The translations under genes were made by a program, and so were the position numbers. DNA of 64,000 nt from Zingiber officinale (taxonomy: Eukaryota > Streptophyta > Magnoliopsida > Zingiberales > Zingiberaceae), in assembly GCF_018446385.1 (NCBI RefSeq), contig NC_055989.1, positions 132,955,004-133,019,003 on the forward strand, written 5' to 3'. Of the stretch, positions 51,871 to 62,349 are shown in pieces. Under the pieces are notes generated by a model, which made no database searches, had not been told where the DNA came from, and worked only from the letters and a program-made list of their open reading frames with translations. Each line of letters begins with the position of its first letter. The stretch's first letter is position 1.

Positions 51871-52417
51871 AATATAATGGTCTGTCTTCTCGATCTTCCC
51901 GTTTGATATACTGGAGTAACATATTATACAAGGTGAAACTCATCGATCTAGTGAGTTTATCAGATTTGTGTTTACTGGATGAATTATTACTGCTGCTTTT
52001 ATACGTTTTGTTGTAATAGTGATCGTTTTAGCACCAATAAAAAATCTTCTATATAGTTTAAGAGTTCGTTTGTTTTGTTCTTAAAGTCGTGTTCGATGTT
52101 CTTTGCTACTAGAACTTTAAAGCCATCAAAATACTCTTGATTTTTTTTATCGTTATAACTTTAATCGCTAGCATTGTTGTTACCTTGATAAGATGTTTAT
52201 ATAATTTTGAATTTTCAAGATTTTTTTCTTCTTTTTAACAAAATAGAGTTAATGGTTAGGAGTGAAACGAAAATGAGAACCATTTGGGCCGAAGCTTATT
52301 GCTAGCCCATTTAATGACTGGCCCAATAAAACACCAACTTGGCGAAGCGCATGGATAGACCACAGAAGCAACCGCGTGCTGTGCCTTCGCCCTCCTCCGG
52401 CGGTCGACCAACCCAGG
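51871..52417 (+). promoter_or_regulatory. Intergenic: RABA1 3' UTR and CITRX promoter with site II-type motifs
   Basis: The left part is AT-rich trailer (AATAAAAAATC at about 52,035). The right part has TGGGCC (52,285-52,290), AGCCCAT (about 52,303) and GGCCCA (52,320-52,325), a cluster of site II-like elements within 140 bp of the CITRX start codon. Such clusters are common in promoters of housekeeping and organelle-related nuclear genes. Confidence 0.5.
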
Positions 52418-55400
52418 ATGATGGCGGCAACAACCTTTCTCTCATCGCCGCCGGCGATCTTCTCTTGTCGCATTCGTTCCGTACCGACCCTCTTGGGCTC
52501 CTCTTCTGGCTTCGGAAACTCCACTATCACTTCCAAACCCTTTGCTTCGACTACCAAGCGGCGGCGCGGTACCATTAGCATGGTTACCAAGTTCCCCAAT
52601 GGCAGATACATAAGAGAAGACTACCTCGTGGTATGGCTCTCACTCCGACTATTCTCTTTCTATCTGTTTATTAGTTCTTTTCCCTCTTTTTTCACTTAGA
52701 TCCTGCCTTACTCGGTGGTTGTGCAGAAGAAGGTCTCGTCCAAGGAGGTGAAGGATCTGGTGAAAGGCGAGAGGAGCGTCCCCCTCGTCGTCGACTTCTA
52801 CGCCACGTGGTGCGGGCCTTGCATTCTGATGGCCCAGGAGCTTGAAATGGTAATCCTACAACCGCTTCCCCTTTTCTCGATCTGTAAACCTGCTTGGTTG
52901 CCCTATTAATTCATTGAAAAAGAAAAGTAGGAATCCAATCTGCCCTAGTTCATGTAGTTATGGAATTTGATTAGAGAGTTTCGCGCTGTTTAAGCACGAA
53001 ATCGAGCAGTAAATCTAGTATCGGCTTATTGTTTAAGCTACATCAATAGTCCCTTCCAACATTCCTATCCCATAATTTTATATCGTCCAATTTGGGTGCC
53101 CAGGATATCAATTTGCTGTGGAAGCTTATTAAAGTTTCTGCCCTGTGACCTTGCGGCAATGGGTTCGAGTCGTGTAAACAGCTCTGCTTATAATAGACAA
53201 AATGTGTTTTGACCTTTCCCCGGGACCCCATATTGGTGAGAGCTTCATGCAATCGGCTGCTCTTTTTGAAAGCCCAATAGCCTTCTACCCCGAAACCTAT
53301 TGTAAGAGTTCAACAACTCCCCAATCTGTTCAAGCAAGAGAACAGGGCCATGAACTTTTCCCTTCAGCTGAAACTAAACATCTTACTAATTATGCAAGAG
53401 ATTTAGTGTAACTTGTTGGAATCTGAGAACTTTTCAGCAGCCGTTGATTCTGTTCCGAGTTGAAATATCGTAACAGTCTCTCTTTATTAACTAGTGCACA
53501 GTGCATTTGCTGCTTTTGCCTTACCTGAGCTTGAGTCTGGGGGCTAAGATGAAGGCATTTGCTGCTACTTCCCCTCCCATCCTAAGCAGGAGAAAAGGAT
53601 GAAAAACCTTGTGTGAAGAAGAGGCTGTCAAAAGCCACCCTGGGTGGTGAAAACTCACTGCAACCCAATTTAAGTTCTCATTGTTTCACCAACATCTACA
53701 CGGTACGAATAGCCCGATACCAAAATCCATTGATTATTGGCCTGAAAGTACCATATTTCTTTTCTCAATCGATTAGGAACCTCCACCCTAACTTGATTAA
53801 TGAGTTTCTACACTTGCAATGAGTGGGTTGTATACAAGCAGCACAAATGCACACCAATCTCAACTTTTTGCAGCGTCCATAAGGTACCTTTTTAGATCTT
53901 TATTATCTTGCTTTTTTGCCTCACTAGGTTGCACTAGAACTACACAATACTTCACTCTGTTCTCTCCCTGATCCCGTCCGAAGGCTGAGTCGGACGGAGG
54001 CTGGTCGTGGTGGTCTGGTCGCTGACGGAAAGTCGTGGGCGATTCGGCTCCCACGGGCGGCTGACGATGCTGCAGGACCCTGCACACACTCAGACGATCT
54101 CCCCTCCCTCACGTTAGAGACCAGAACCCAGGGAAAAAGTCCCCGGATCAGGCCCTCCGACGCTCAAGTCAGGTCCTTTTCCCCAGAAAAAGCAGAGAGA
54201 CTGAAAAAATGAAAAGTTGTGGAAAAAGTGACGAGAGAGCGCGTACGAGGAATCTCCTCTTTTTTATGCACCCGCCTTCCTTCCAGAACCTGTCATCCTG
54301 TCAGAAAACGTTAGACGCTAGGCTTTGTCGTATATCCCCGACACCTGTCATGCTGCTATTGGTCGTGAAGGCATCTTCTTGTTTAGGAACCTTCGCCTTT
54401 TCACAGGAGTTTTGTCTCGTAGTGAAGGACATCTGTCAGGCTGTCATTGGTTATGAGAGCATCCTCTCGCTTAGGAACCTCCGCCTCCGCACATCTCCCT
54501 GGTATGCAATGATTACCCTTGACGGACAGTTGTGATCCTCCGACTCCTGCACAGCTTAGCTTGTCCTATTTATCGCTGTCTGCATCTACCTCACACCCCT
54601 CGACCAGATCTCGCCTCTATGCGTTACTTGTTAGTCGGGCTAACCCTGAACAACCCTGTCGATCACGGTCTGTATTCTATACCTTGTATTTGCCGGCCCT
54701 CGACTGTAAGCCTGTAGAACGGGCTGTCTTTACACAGCCTGTCGCTTCCGACCTGTGACTGGTGACTCGCACTTCCGGATCTTCGAGTCGCAGACCTGCA
54801 GACCGAGTCGTCTCTGCACAGCCCTGCCGCTTCTGACCTTTGATTTGTGGCTTGCACTTCCGGGCCTTCGAGTCGCAGACCTGTAGACCGAGCCGTCTCT
54901 GCACAGTCCTGCCGCTTCCGACCTTTGATTTGTGGCCTGCACTTCCGGGCCTTCGAGTCGCAGACCTGCAGACCGAGCCGTTTCTACACAGCCCTGTCGC
55001 TTCCGACCTTTGATTTGTTTCCTGTCGTTTCCCCTTGTCTTTCAACTACTTTGCCTCCTTGATCAACAAGTCTGTCTGGGCCTGACTACCCCTCATGCTT
55101 GCCTCTGACTGCCTAGTCAGCCTGACCATTGACTGCTGAATCACCCTGACTATTGACCGCCACGTCCTCTTTACTTTTGACCGCTATATGGCCTTGAGCT
55201 TTCTAACCCTTTCCTCTTGGGCCTCTCCCTTGCCAACCGTATCACTCCCTGAATGCAATACTACCGCTAAGTAGTTGTTCGGTTGAAAGGAAACTGCGAC
55301 TTCCAAAAGATAAAACTATCCGTGTATCTCCATCACGATGATACTCTTTTATCATTTAAAGTCCATTTTTTGCTTCTGTATTTTTGCAGCTGGCCGTGGA

Positions 55401-55675
55401 ATACGGAGACAATGTACTTTTTGTGAAGGTGGACACTGATGAGGAATATGAATTTGCCGGGGACATGCAGGTAAATATCATTGTGCTATGGAGAGGAGCG
55501 TTTGTAGAAATTTTGATCTCTGCGAACTGTTGTGACGTGAAAGTTGGTTTGACAACAGGTTCGAGGGCTTCCAACTTTGTACTTTATCAGCCCTGATCCT
55601 AGTAAAGATGCCATCCGCACTGAAGGGCTTGTGCCGACGGAGATGATCAAGAATATAATTGATAATGAAATGTGA
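52418..55675 (+). CDS. CITRX: Thioredoxin z / CITRX, chloroplastic
   Basis: Four exons, 52,418-52,630, 52,727-52,849, 55,390-55,470 and 55,559-55,675, join in frame to 177 residues. Residues 1 to about 60 are Ser/Thr/Arg-rich with few acids, typical of a chloroplast transit peptide. The mature domain has the active site WCGPC (99-103) and the cis-proline loop RGLPT (141-145), plus diagnostic CITRX stretches CGPCILMAQELEMLAVEYGD, KVDTDEEYEFAGDMQV and SPDPSKDAIRTEGL. Arabidopsis TRX z belongs to the plastid-encoded RNA polymerase complex and is needed for chloroplast transcription. In tomato, CITRX was found to bind the Cf-9 immune receptor. A second in-frame ATG directly follows the first. Intron 2 (2.5 kb) carries repeat insertions. 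Confidence 0.96.
53120..53266 (+). mobile_element. Au-like SINE in CITRX intron 2
   Basis: The stretch contains GGGTTCGAGTCGTG (B box), then AAACAGCTCTGC, AATAGACAAAATG, CCTTTCCCCGGGACCCCATA, GGTGAGAGCTTCATGCA and CGGCTGCTCTTTTTG. This follows the order of conserved blocks of the plant Au SINE, including its T-rich end. It is clearly diverged (old) and the A-box region is weak. Identification is from memory of the consensus. Confidence 0.65.
53950..55240. mobile_element. GC-rich insertion in CITRX intron 2, probably a solo LTR or retroelement fragment
   Basis: About 1.3 kb is markedly GC-richer than the AT-rich intron around it, begins abruptly near 53,950 and ends near 55,240. It has no coding domain. 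A CACTC-type short repeat near both ends is a possible target duplication, but the termini are not a clean TG...CA pair, so class and boundaries are uncertain. It holds an 85-bp tandem array. Confidence 0.45.
54697..55020 (+). repeat. Tandem array of an 85-bp unit, about four copies
   Basis: Units beginning CTTCGAGTCGCAGACCTG start at 54,781, 54,866 and 54,951 (period 85), with a more diverged first copy from about 54,697. Each unit includes CCGCTTCCGACCTTTGATTT and GCACTTCCGG. Because 85 is not a multiple of three, the array keeps several frames open by chance. Confidence 0.9.
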
Positions 55676-56254
55676 AAATTATGATCGATGGAGACAACCC
55701 GTGAGAAGTTGTGGTCGATGGAAATGTGGAATGGTTATGAAATGGGTTTAGTTTTTTAAAATCAGGCGCAGTTAAAGGGCGTATATATATTTTTTATTTT
55801 ATTCGTCCTGCTAATGACTTAGGTGCTGCATTCAAAGAACAATATCATATATTGGATTTCAAAAATGGGTGATGTTGATTTTCAAAATAGAGCGCTGGTA
55901 TTGATTTTAGGACTAATGCAATATTAAAGTGATGATGCTTGTTTTTTGAAATTCAACGCTACAATTGGATTGTCTTTGGATACAAACACTGCATGGGACG
56001 GGTAAAGTGATAAATAATTGATTTTTTTGAAAATTTTAAATACGCCCAATCCTAACTTGACGCGTGACCGACTGGGGTTGGTGCTGACTCGGATCGTAGA
56101 AATCCACGCGTCACGCGCCTACAGGTGGGAAGTGAGCGGGGAAGGTCGCATCACGGCCGTTCGTTTGTGGTCTCGCTGGTACTGGTCGTCGTCTTCTCGC
56201 TAGTCGCCGACGGAAGGTCTCTTTATATAACGAGAGAGATGCTTGTTGGATCTC
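55676..56254 (+). promoter_or_regulatory. Intergenic: CITRX 3' flank and SSP4-like promoter
   Basis: AT-rich trailer up to about 56.03 kb is followed by a GC-richer promoter. TTTATATAA at 56,222-56,230 is a good TATA box. The CT-rich leader (CCCTTTTTCTTCTCTTTTATCC) about 30 bp further on suggests transcription starts near 56,255. Confidence 0.6.
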
Positions 56255-58022
56255 GAATCCTCCCTTTTTCTTCTCTTTTATCCCTCGCCTCTCCCTCGCT
56301 CACCTCCTCCTCCTCTTCCTCGCAGGCAAATTCCTTTCTGATCTGAGATCGAGGAGGGAGAGCGAGGAAGAGAGCGCAAAGGAGCTACAATTTTTGCGGA
56401 AGGAAGCTGCTGCCTAGTTAGGTATGAACTCTCGATCTCGATCTCTTTTATTTCGCGCTAGGAGACCTAAAGATGATGCTTCCTTTGTGCGCCTTTTCGC
56501 CGTCGGTTGTTCTTGATGTTTGGTTGCGTGTGGATTTGCCTCTCCGCGTCTTCCTTCTGGTACTGGATTGAGGATCTTTGAATATTTGGTGGATGGGAAT
56601 TACTCTCCTTAGCTGAAAAATCTTGGTCTTTCTTCTTTATTTCCTTCAATTCCCAGCAGGATGAGAAAATTTGCTCCTTTATAGTTTTCCCCCTTAAATA
56701 TCTATTTGTTTCGTGTCGAACCCTTCTATTGTTTGAGGGTTTTTTTTGACCCGATGGACACTTATTCTGATCCTCGCCCTGTTTCCTCTAGTTGCAATTT
56801 TGGTTTCAAAGAATCCTGCGTTTGCTTTTAGAGAGTTTAGACGCTAATTTTCATGCTTAATTCTATAAGGAAAAGTGCATAATGGTTAGTATTTTGGTTT
56901 TCTTACAAACGCTTATTAGTTATAACCACTTTTATCATGGGCCTTCCGTCCTTGTTCTAAACTACCTTCGTCGTCGGTACAGTCACAACACGTACTGTTC
57001 TGGTACTAATGCAAGTCAAATGTCTAATCGAAGGATTTTACTGTTTATATTGAGACAAACGAGATTAACAGACGCAACAGTGATATCCGTAGCTTTTTCT
57101 TAATTTATTATACGATAACTCTTGTTTATTATTTTTCTATAATTATGTTAATTCTTGTGCTGAGTATGTCTATTAGTGTTTTAATGCGTTTCCAGGTTTA
57201 CTTGACTGCCTCTTGTTGCTGATTCTTTCCATCAGGTAATTGTAGACTTAGCTGGAGTTCCACATGTGAATATTGACGGCCGTAGAACCTATTATTTTGT
57301 CTGCTGAGGTAAGCTGCAACTAGTGCTGGCGTAGATTTTCTTAGATCTGTTTTTAATTTACCCTTTCAGAAGTAATTCAGCACCCTCTCGTCGCACTGTG
57401 GTAGTTCTATTACTAACTTGAGCTATTGATATAAGCATCAACTCATTGAGATGGAGATCATCATTGTTATTGTTGTTTTTTCTTTTTCTTTTTGTGACAA
57501 CCTTCTGGAAACATCATCAGTAGATGATTATACTTTGTCTCTTTTTTCTTGCTGTATATGACTGTTAGGATAATTAATCACCACTTTATGATTGAGCAAT
57601 TTGTATTTACCTTAATTACTTCTCTTTGATCATTTTAATGGCTTAAGGGCCTCTAATACCATAGTACATGCTTTCAATGTTTAACCATGTCTTGGTAGAA
57701 AGCTACTCGTTTGAGACTTATAGTTTAAGAACGAGTTGTATCTTATGTTTATCTTATAAAACTGATCAGTGTTAAACATGTAATCTTGCAATTTTTTTAC
57801 TTCAATCATCTCTTTTTAAGGTTTATATCCACTTTTTCGGCTTGTGCTACAAGCAATTATAACTGTATTCCTGTCCCCATAATGTTAATTTCCTTTCCAT
57901 TTTTAATTATATTTTTACAACTGCGCTTTAGGTTTTTGGCTTAAGTAATCCATCCTAAAGATGTGTATCTTGTCCTTTCTTGCAGTTGATTTTTCTCAAG
58001 TTAAATTATATGTGTAGCTCAA
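56255..58022 (+). other. 5' untranslated leader of the SSP4-like gene with two introns
   Basis: Inferred leader exons are about 56,255-56,421 (donor G/GTATGA), 57,236-57,308 (acceptor ATCAG, donor GAG/GTAAGC) and 57,986-58,022 (acceptor TTGCAG), continuing into the coding exon. Two upstream ATGs remain in the spliced leader: ATG-TGA at about 57,266, a start directly followed by a stop, and an 8-codon frame at 58,010-58,036 that overlaps the main start out of frame. Exons are inferred from splice signals only. Confidence 0.55.
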
Positions 58023-61000
58023 ATGCCCGCCTTTAGAATAAAAAGCAAATCAAACGCTGAAAGGTTGTATGATCTTCACACAAGTCGTAAATCTGTTAAA
58101 ATATCAAAAAGTTCAGAAAAGCAATTCAAGGCGCTTCAACAAGGAGCACAACTGGATACTTTTTCCCAAACCCATCATGATGGTGAGCCACGTTTGTAAT
58201 GGACTTTTGAAATAGAAAGCAAACAAGTTATACAGAAGTTTTATTTTATTTAATTATTTGTCTGTTTATAAGAGTGGGGTTCGTGTGATTCAGAAGCACG
58301 GATCAGCTCTTTGAATTTTAAGGAATTGATATTTAAACAATCAAGCACCAGTGCTATTGCATGTAGCAGTATTCTCTAATTTAATTACCTTGCTCAAATA
58401 ACACTGATTAGAAGGTAAAGGTATTTATGCATTCTTTAAAGGAACTGATATTTAAATAATCAAGCATCAGTGCATATAGCAGTATTCTCTAATTTACCTT
58501 TCTCAAATAACACTTATAGTAAAGTTATATATGCATTCTTTTAAGTTTCGGTGTCATATAACTTTTTTATTTCAAGCATTGTTTTTTGTGTGCACACTCA
58601 CATAAATCTTCTTGCTTTTGCCGTACTTGTGCAAGAGAATAGCGCAAAGATAGCTATTCACTCAAGTTTCTTCAAATATGCAATTCTCGTTTCCCACTTC
58701 ATTGTAGCATTGTAGCAACAATGAAGTGGGAAACGAGAAGGAATGGATAGGGGGTTATAAATGGGAATATTTGTGGTGAAAATAAGATTTAAGCCTTCAA
58801 GATCTGAATTGTCAAATATTTCTACTTTTGTAGTATAGAATGTTCTTTCCTTTATTTTGCGGGCCTATCTTGCCTATATTTATGGCTAAGCTTGTGCAAA
58901 GTTGCATTCTAAGTCTGAAACTGCAGCTTCTATCAATGTTGAAGTATCTATATGCAAGTCAACAACTGCTGAGCTTAATGGAACCTCTATTCAATCACTG
59001 AAGCCCTCATTTTTGTCTGATCCTGGATCAATGACAAAACAGGTACTAGTTATCTTTTTATCTTACACTATTATTGAGTTATCTATCATTTGAGTGTCCA
59101 TTCATATGGCATGCTTATTTTAAAAGTATTATGCAGTCAGTTTGTTGTGAAGATCAATTTATTGGGCATAATTTGGCATTTAATCACATTATACATTATA
59201 TTGTATTCAGCTAGGCTAATATTCTTGGTGAAATGGTGATATGAGCTTCAAACAAAGGATCTGCTTTAGAAAATCACTCGAGTTTGCAATAATTTTACCC
59301 ACATTTATATCTCACTAATGAATATGTAAGATTTCAAGGAAATGCCCAATCTTATCCAAAGTGGCAAACCACCGAAATTATGTTTCTTTGACGCTAAAAG
59401 ACAAATTTTCTTAAAGGCAGTATGCACTTGATCTAACCACCCATATGTTGTATGCAAGGGCATATGTGTGATCAATATTAAAAAATAATAATAATAACAA
59501 TGCAAAACAAATTCATATATATAAGTAGCACATATATAAAGTATTTACCACTTGCAATAAATGTTAAAGGTTATGCTTGCAAGTTACAAGCTAAAATATA
59601 AGGTACCTTGGGGTTTTAAGTCAATTTAGTTTAGTGTAAACTAGTTCAAATGAGCATTTTTTTAATTACATATATGCATGCTAGATATGCCATATATGAC
59701 CAATATGTGGTGTCCTTCCAAATTCGCATGGTAAGTGTTGGGGTTGCAAGGTTGCAAACATAGTCCCACATTGAAAAACACATGGGAAAGATCATGAGTT
59801 TATAAGAGAGAAAAATATCTCCATTGACATGAGGCCTTTTGGGGAGAGCCCAAGAGTAAAACCATGAGGACTTAGGCCTAAAGTGGATAATATCATACCC
59901 TTGTGGAAATATCTAAATTCTTTTCGATCCTACAGTAAGCATGTCTAAGACAGTGTGATACTCTTGCTTATTGCTGTTCTCTCTGAGGGATTCCAAAACC
60001 ATGATTTGTCATGGCATTTCTCTGCTAATATGTGTGTTTTTGATATGAACTTCAATATACTCATTTCATGGTTACTCAAGGCATCTCTCTGCCATTATTT
60101 CTAAATATTTGAATGCTTTGTAAGTTTTTCTGTTAGGATTTTTTTGTAATAATTTACAATTGCAGGATTCTGGTCTACCTGATGTAGAAGCAATCTCACC
60201 AAACCTTGAGGATGGTCTATCCCAGATGAAGTCACTAAATCACAGTGGTCAAGGTATTGAGTTGTTTAATGTCATAATTTTACATGCCTATCTGTTAACT
60301 CCATTAAATAGACACATTATCCTTTTGATGACATCTCATGACTCCAGTTTATTCATTTACATAACAATAACATCGTCAGTTTATGAAAATATCTGTGTGT
60401 AAGATTGTTTTCACGGTTACCTTCACATTCCTGTTAAAGTATTTGGCGTCATTTACATGATTGCTGAGCTTGAAGAAGAATCACAATAGCATTGGTTTCC
60501 ATGCCATGAAATGTTGTATGCCATGGAAGCACAGATGAACGTTCTTTGTGAAAACCTTGTAAAGCTCATCATGATTATCATGGGATCAACAAAAATGATG
60601 TAGAACTTTCATTATATTTATATTGTATTCGATTTTACAAATGTGTGTAAAAAAAAAGAAGAAGAAGAAGAAGGAATTACAGTTAGTGAAAGATATTGGA
60701 TAATGTAAATGAGGTTGATTGAAAAACCCTGGGAACTTCATTGACATATTGTCGATGGAATGCAAGAAGTGAGAAGTGATATTACTTTTCTCAATTCTTA
60801 TTTGATTCATGATGTTCTTGTCTGTCTTTTTCTTTCATTGGTGACAATAATCTGTTAAAATGATGAAAGAAAATGTTACTGAGACATATTTTCTGTGTTT
60901 TGCAGACAAATATGAATGCTCCAGATTGCCTCATCTTGTTGCAGATGAAAGTGAAGACGGAATCTTTGTCACTGATGAATATCAAACCTGCATTTTATCA

Positions 61001-62349
61001 AATTTCTATGATTCTGATAGCCTTTATACCTTACCCTTTGACAGTAGCATTGGAGTTGTGGATGTCTTAAATTCCACTTTCCCTATTTATGAATTTATGA
61101 ATTCTGACATAATGATTGACATGGTGGGTGGATGCATGATAGTGCCCTCCCCTTATAGAACAGTTGAAACTGGTAGTATTCATGAAACGGAATCAGTTCA
61201 AGAGAACATGAACTTTGATGAAGCATGCTTGTATTTAGCAACTCATCCTGAAAATGAACTTACTTGTGACTTTGGCAATCTAGAAGAAATAGATTGCTGC
61301 AATCAACAGTTACCTTTGAAAACTTTAACATGTTTACCAGAGGCAGTTTCATCCATTTTATTACCACCCGAAGCACAAAACAAGAGGCAAGTAACTCTTG
61401 TACTTGATCTGGATGGTAAGAACCCTTCATTACTTTTCTCTTGTTTCCTTGATCTAGAATTCTTCAGGTGTCATTTCTGCGTCTGTAGTCTATTTTCTTT
61501 ACTATTCTTGATTTTAGGTGAAATTGTTAGAAGGTGAATCCTCCTCAAACACTGTTATAGAGAACATAATATCAACCGTGAAAGTTTTTAAACCTTGGTT
61601 CTTTTTGTCTATTGCAGAAACCTTGGTTCATTCTACCATGGAACACTGTGATGATGCAGATTTCACCTTTCCCATTTTCTTTGACATGAAACATCATACA
61701 GTATATGTAAGACGAAGACCATTCCTTCAATTGTTTCTCGAAAGGGTGGCACAAATGTTCAAAATCATCATATTCACTGCCAGCCAAAGTATATATGCTG
61801 AAAAGCTACTGGACATACTGGATCCAGACAGGAACATAATATCAAAGCGTGTTTACCGTGAATCATGTGTTTTCTCTGATGGCAATTATACAAAGGATCT
61901 AACCATTTTGGGAATTGACCTAGCCAAAGTTGCCATAGTTGACAATACTCCACAGGTATTGAATCTCATCTATATATTTAGGATTTCTATCAGTTCTAAA
62001 GCATGTTATTTTGCAAAAGATAACTAATATACTATGTTATGGGCCTCACAAAAATTGCATTCTCAACTGCATTTTAAGAATTTATGCACTAAATTATACA
62101 TTAATTACAATTTTTTCTTGCCTTGTTATCTCAAAGGTAAACCAAGCTGCAACTATAAATCTACTTGTAACTTTCCTTTTGTATTTTCAGGTGTTTCATC
62201 TGCAAGTCAATAATGGGATACCAATCAAGAGTTGGTTTGGTGATCCATTCGATGAAGCTCTAATCCAATTACTTCTCTTCCTCGAGACATTGGTTGATGT
62301 TGATGACGTCCGTCCAATCATTGCCAAGCAATTGAGCAATAAGGAGTAG
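58023..62349 (+). CDS. SCP1-like small phosphatase 4-like protein (FCP1-homology/NIF-domain CTD-type phosphatase)
   Basis: Six coding exons, 58,023-58,182, 58,927-59,042, 60,166-60,253, 60,906-61,415, 61,618-61,955 and 62,191-62,349, join in frame to 456 residues. The first 280 residues are Ser/Asp/Glu-rich and weakly conserved. The catalytic domain follows: DLDET (289-293, the nucleophile D289 and D291 being separated from E292 by an intron), VRRRPFLQLFLERVAQMF, FTASQSIYAEKLLDILDP, SKRVYRESCVF, IVDNTPQ (398-404) and IPIKSWFGDPFDEAL. This matches plant SSP4/SSP5 and animal CTDSPL2, which dephosphorylate the RNA polymerase II C-terminal domain in the nucleus. The ATG at 58,023 has a weak context (C at -3, C at +4), but family members start similarly (MP...K.KSK). 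The substrate is inferred from family. Confidence 0.92.
58322..58543 (+). repeat. Imperfect 119-bp tandem duplication in SSP4-like intron 1
   Basis: Two copies start GGAATTGATATTTAAACAAT (58,322) and GGAACTGATATTTAAATAAT (58,441). Both contain AGCAGTATTCTCTAATTTA and end ATGCATTCTTT. The second copy has small deletions. No coding content. Confidence 0.85.
58684..58739. repeat. Perfect 22-bp hairpin in SSP4-like intron 1
   Basis: Left arm 58,684-58,705 (TTCTCGTTTCCC...TTCATTGT) is the exact reverse complement of the right arm 58,718-58,739, with a 12-nt loop between. No mismatch is present in the 22 pairs. Confidence 0.95.
59736..59934. mobile_element. Solo LTR with 5-bp target duplication in SSP4-like intron 2
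   Basis: A 199-bp sequence, TGTTGGGGTTGC...CGATCCTACA, is flanked on both sides by GTAAG (59,731-59,735 and 59,935-59,939). Internal blocks (TAGTCCCACATTG, CATGGGAAAGATCATG, GAGGCCTTTTGGGGAGAGCC) look like a widespread small plant LTR/TRIM-like family. The lack of internal sequence and intact duplication indicate LTR-LTR recombination after insertion. Confidence 0.85.

Noticed and set aside
53150-53180. tRNA gene suggested by GGGTTCGAGTC
   Set aside because: No cloverleaf can be formed; the motif order fits an Au-like SINE B box.
54663-55045. Overlapping minus-strand frames up to 122 residues with repeated RSEATGLCR-type segments
   Set aside because: They are produced by the 85-bp tandem array, whose period keeps several frames open; there is no domain and no splice context.
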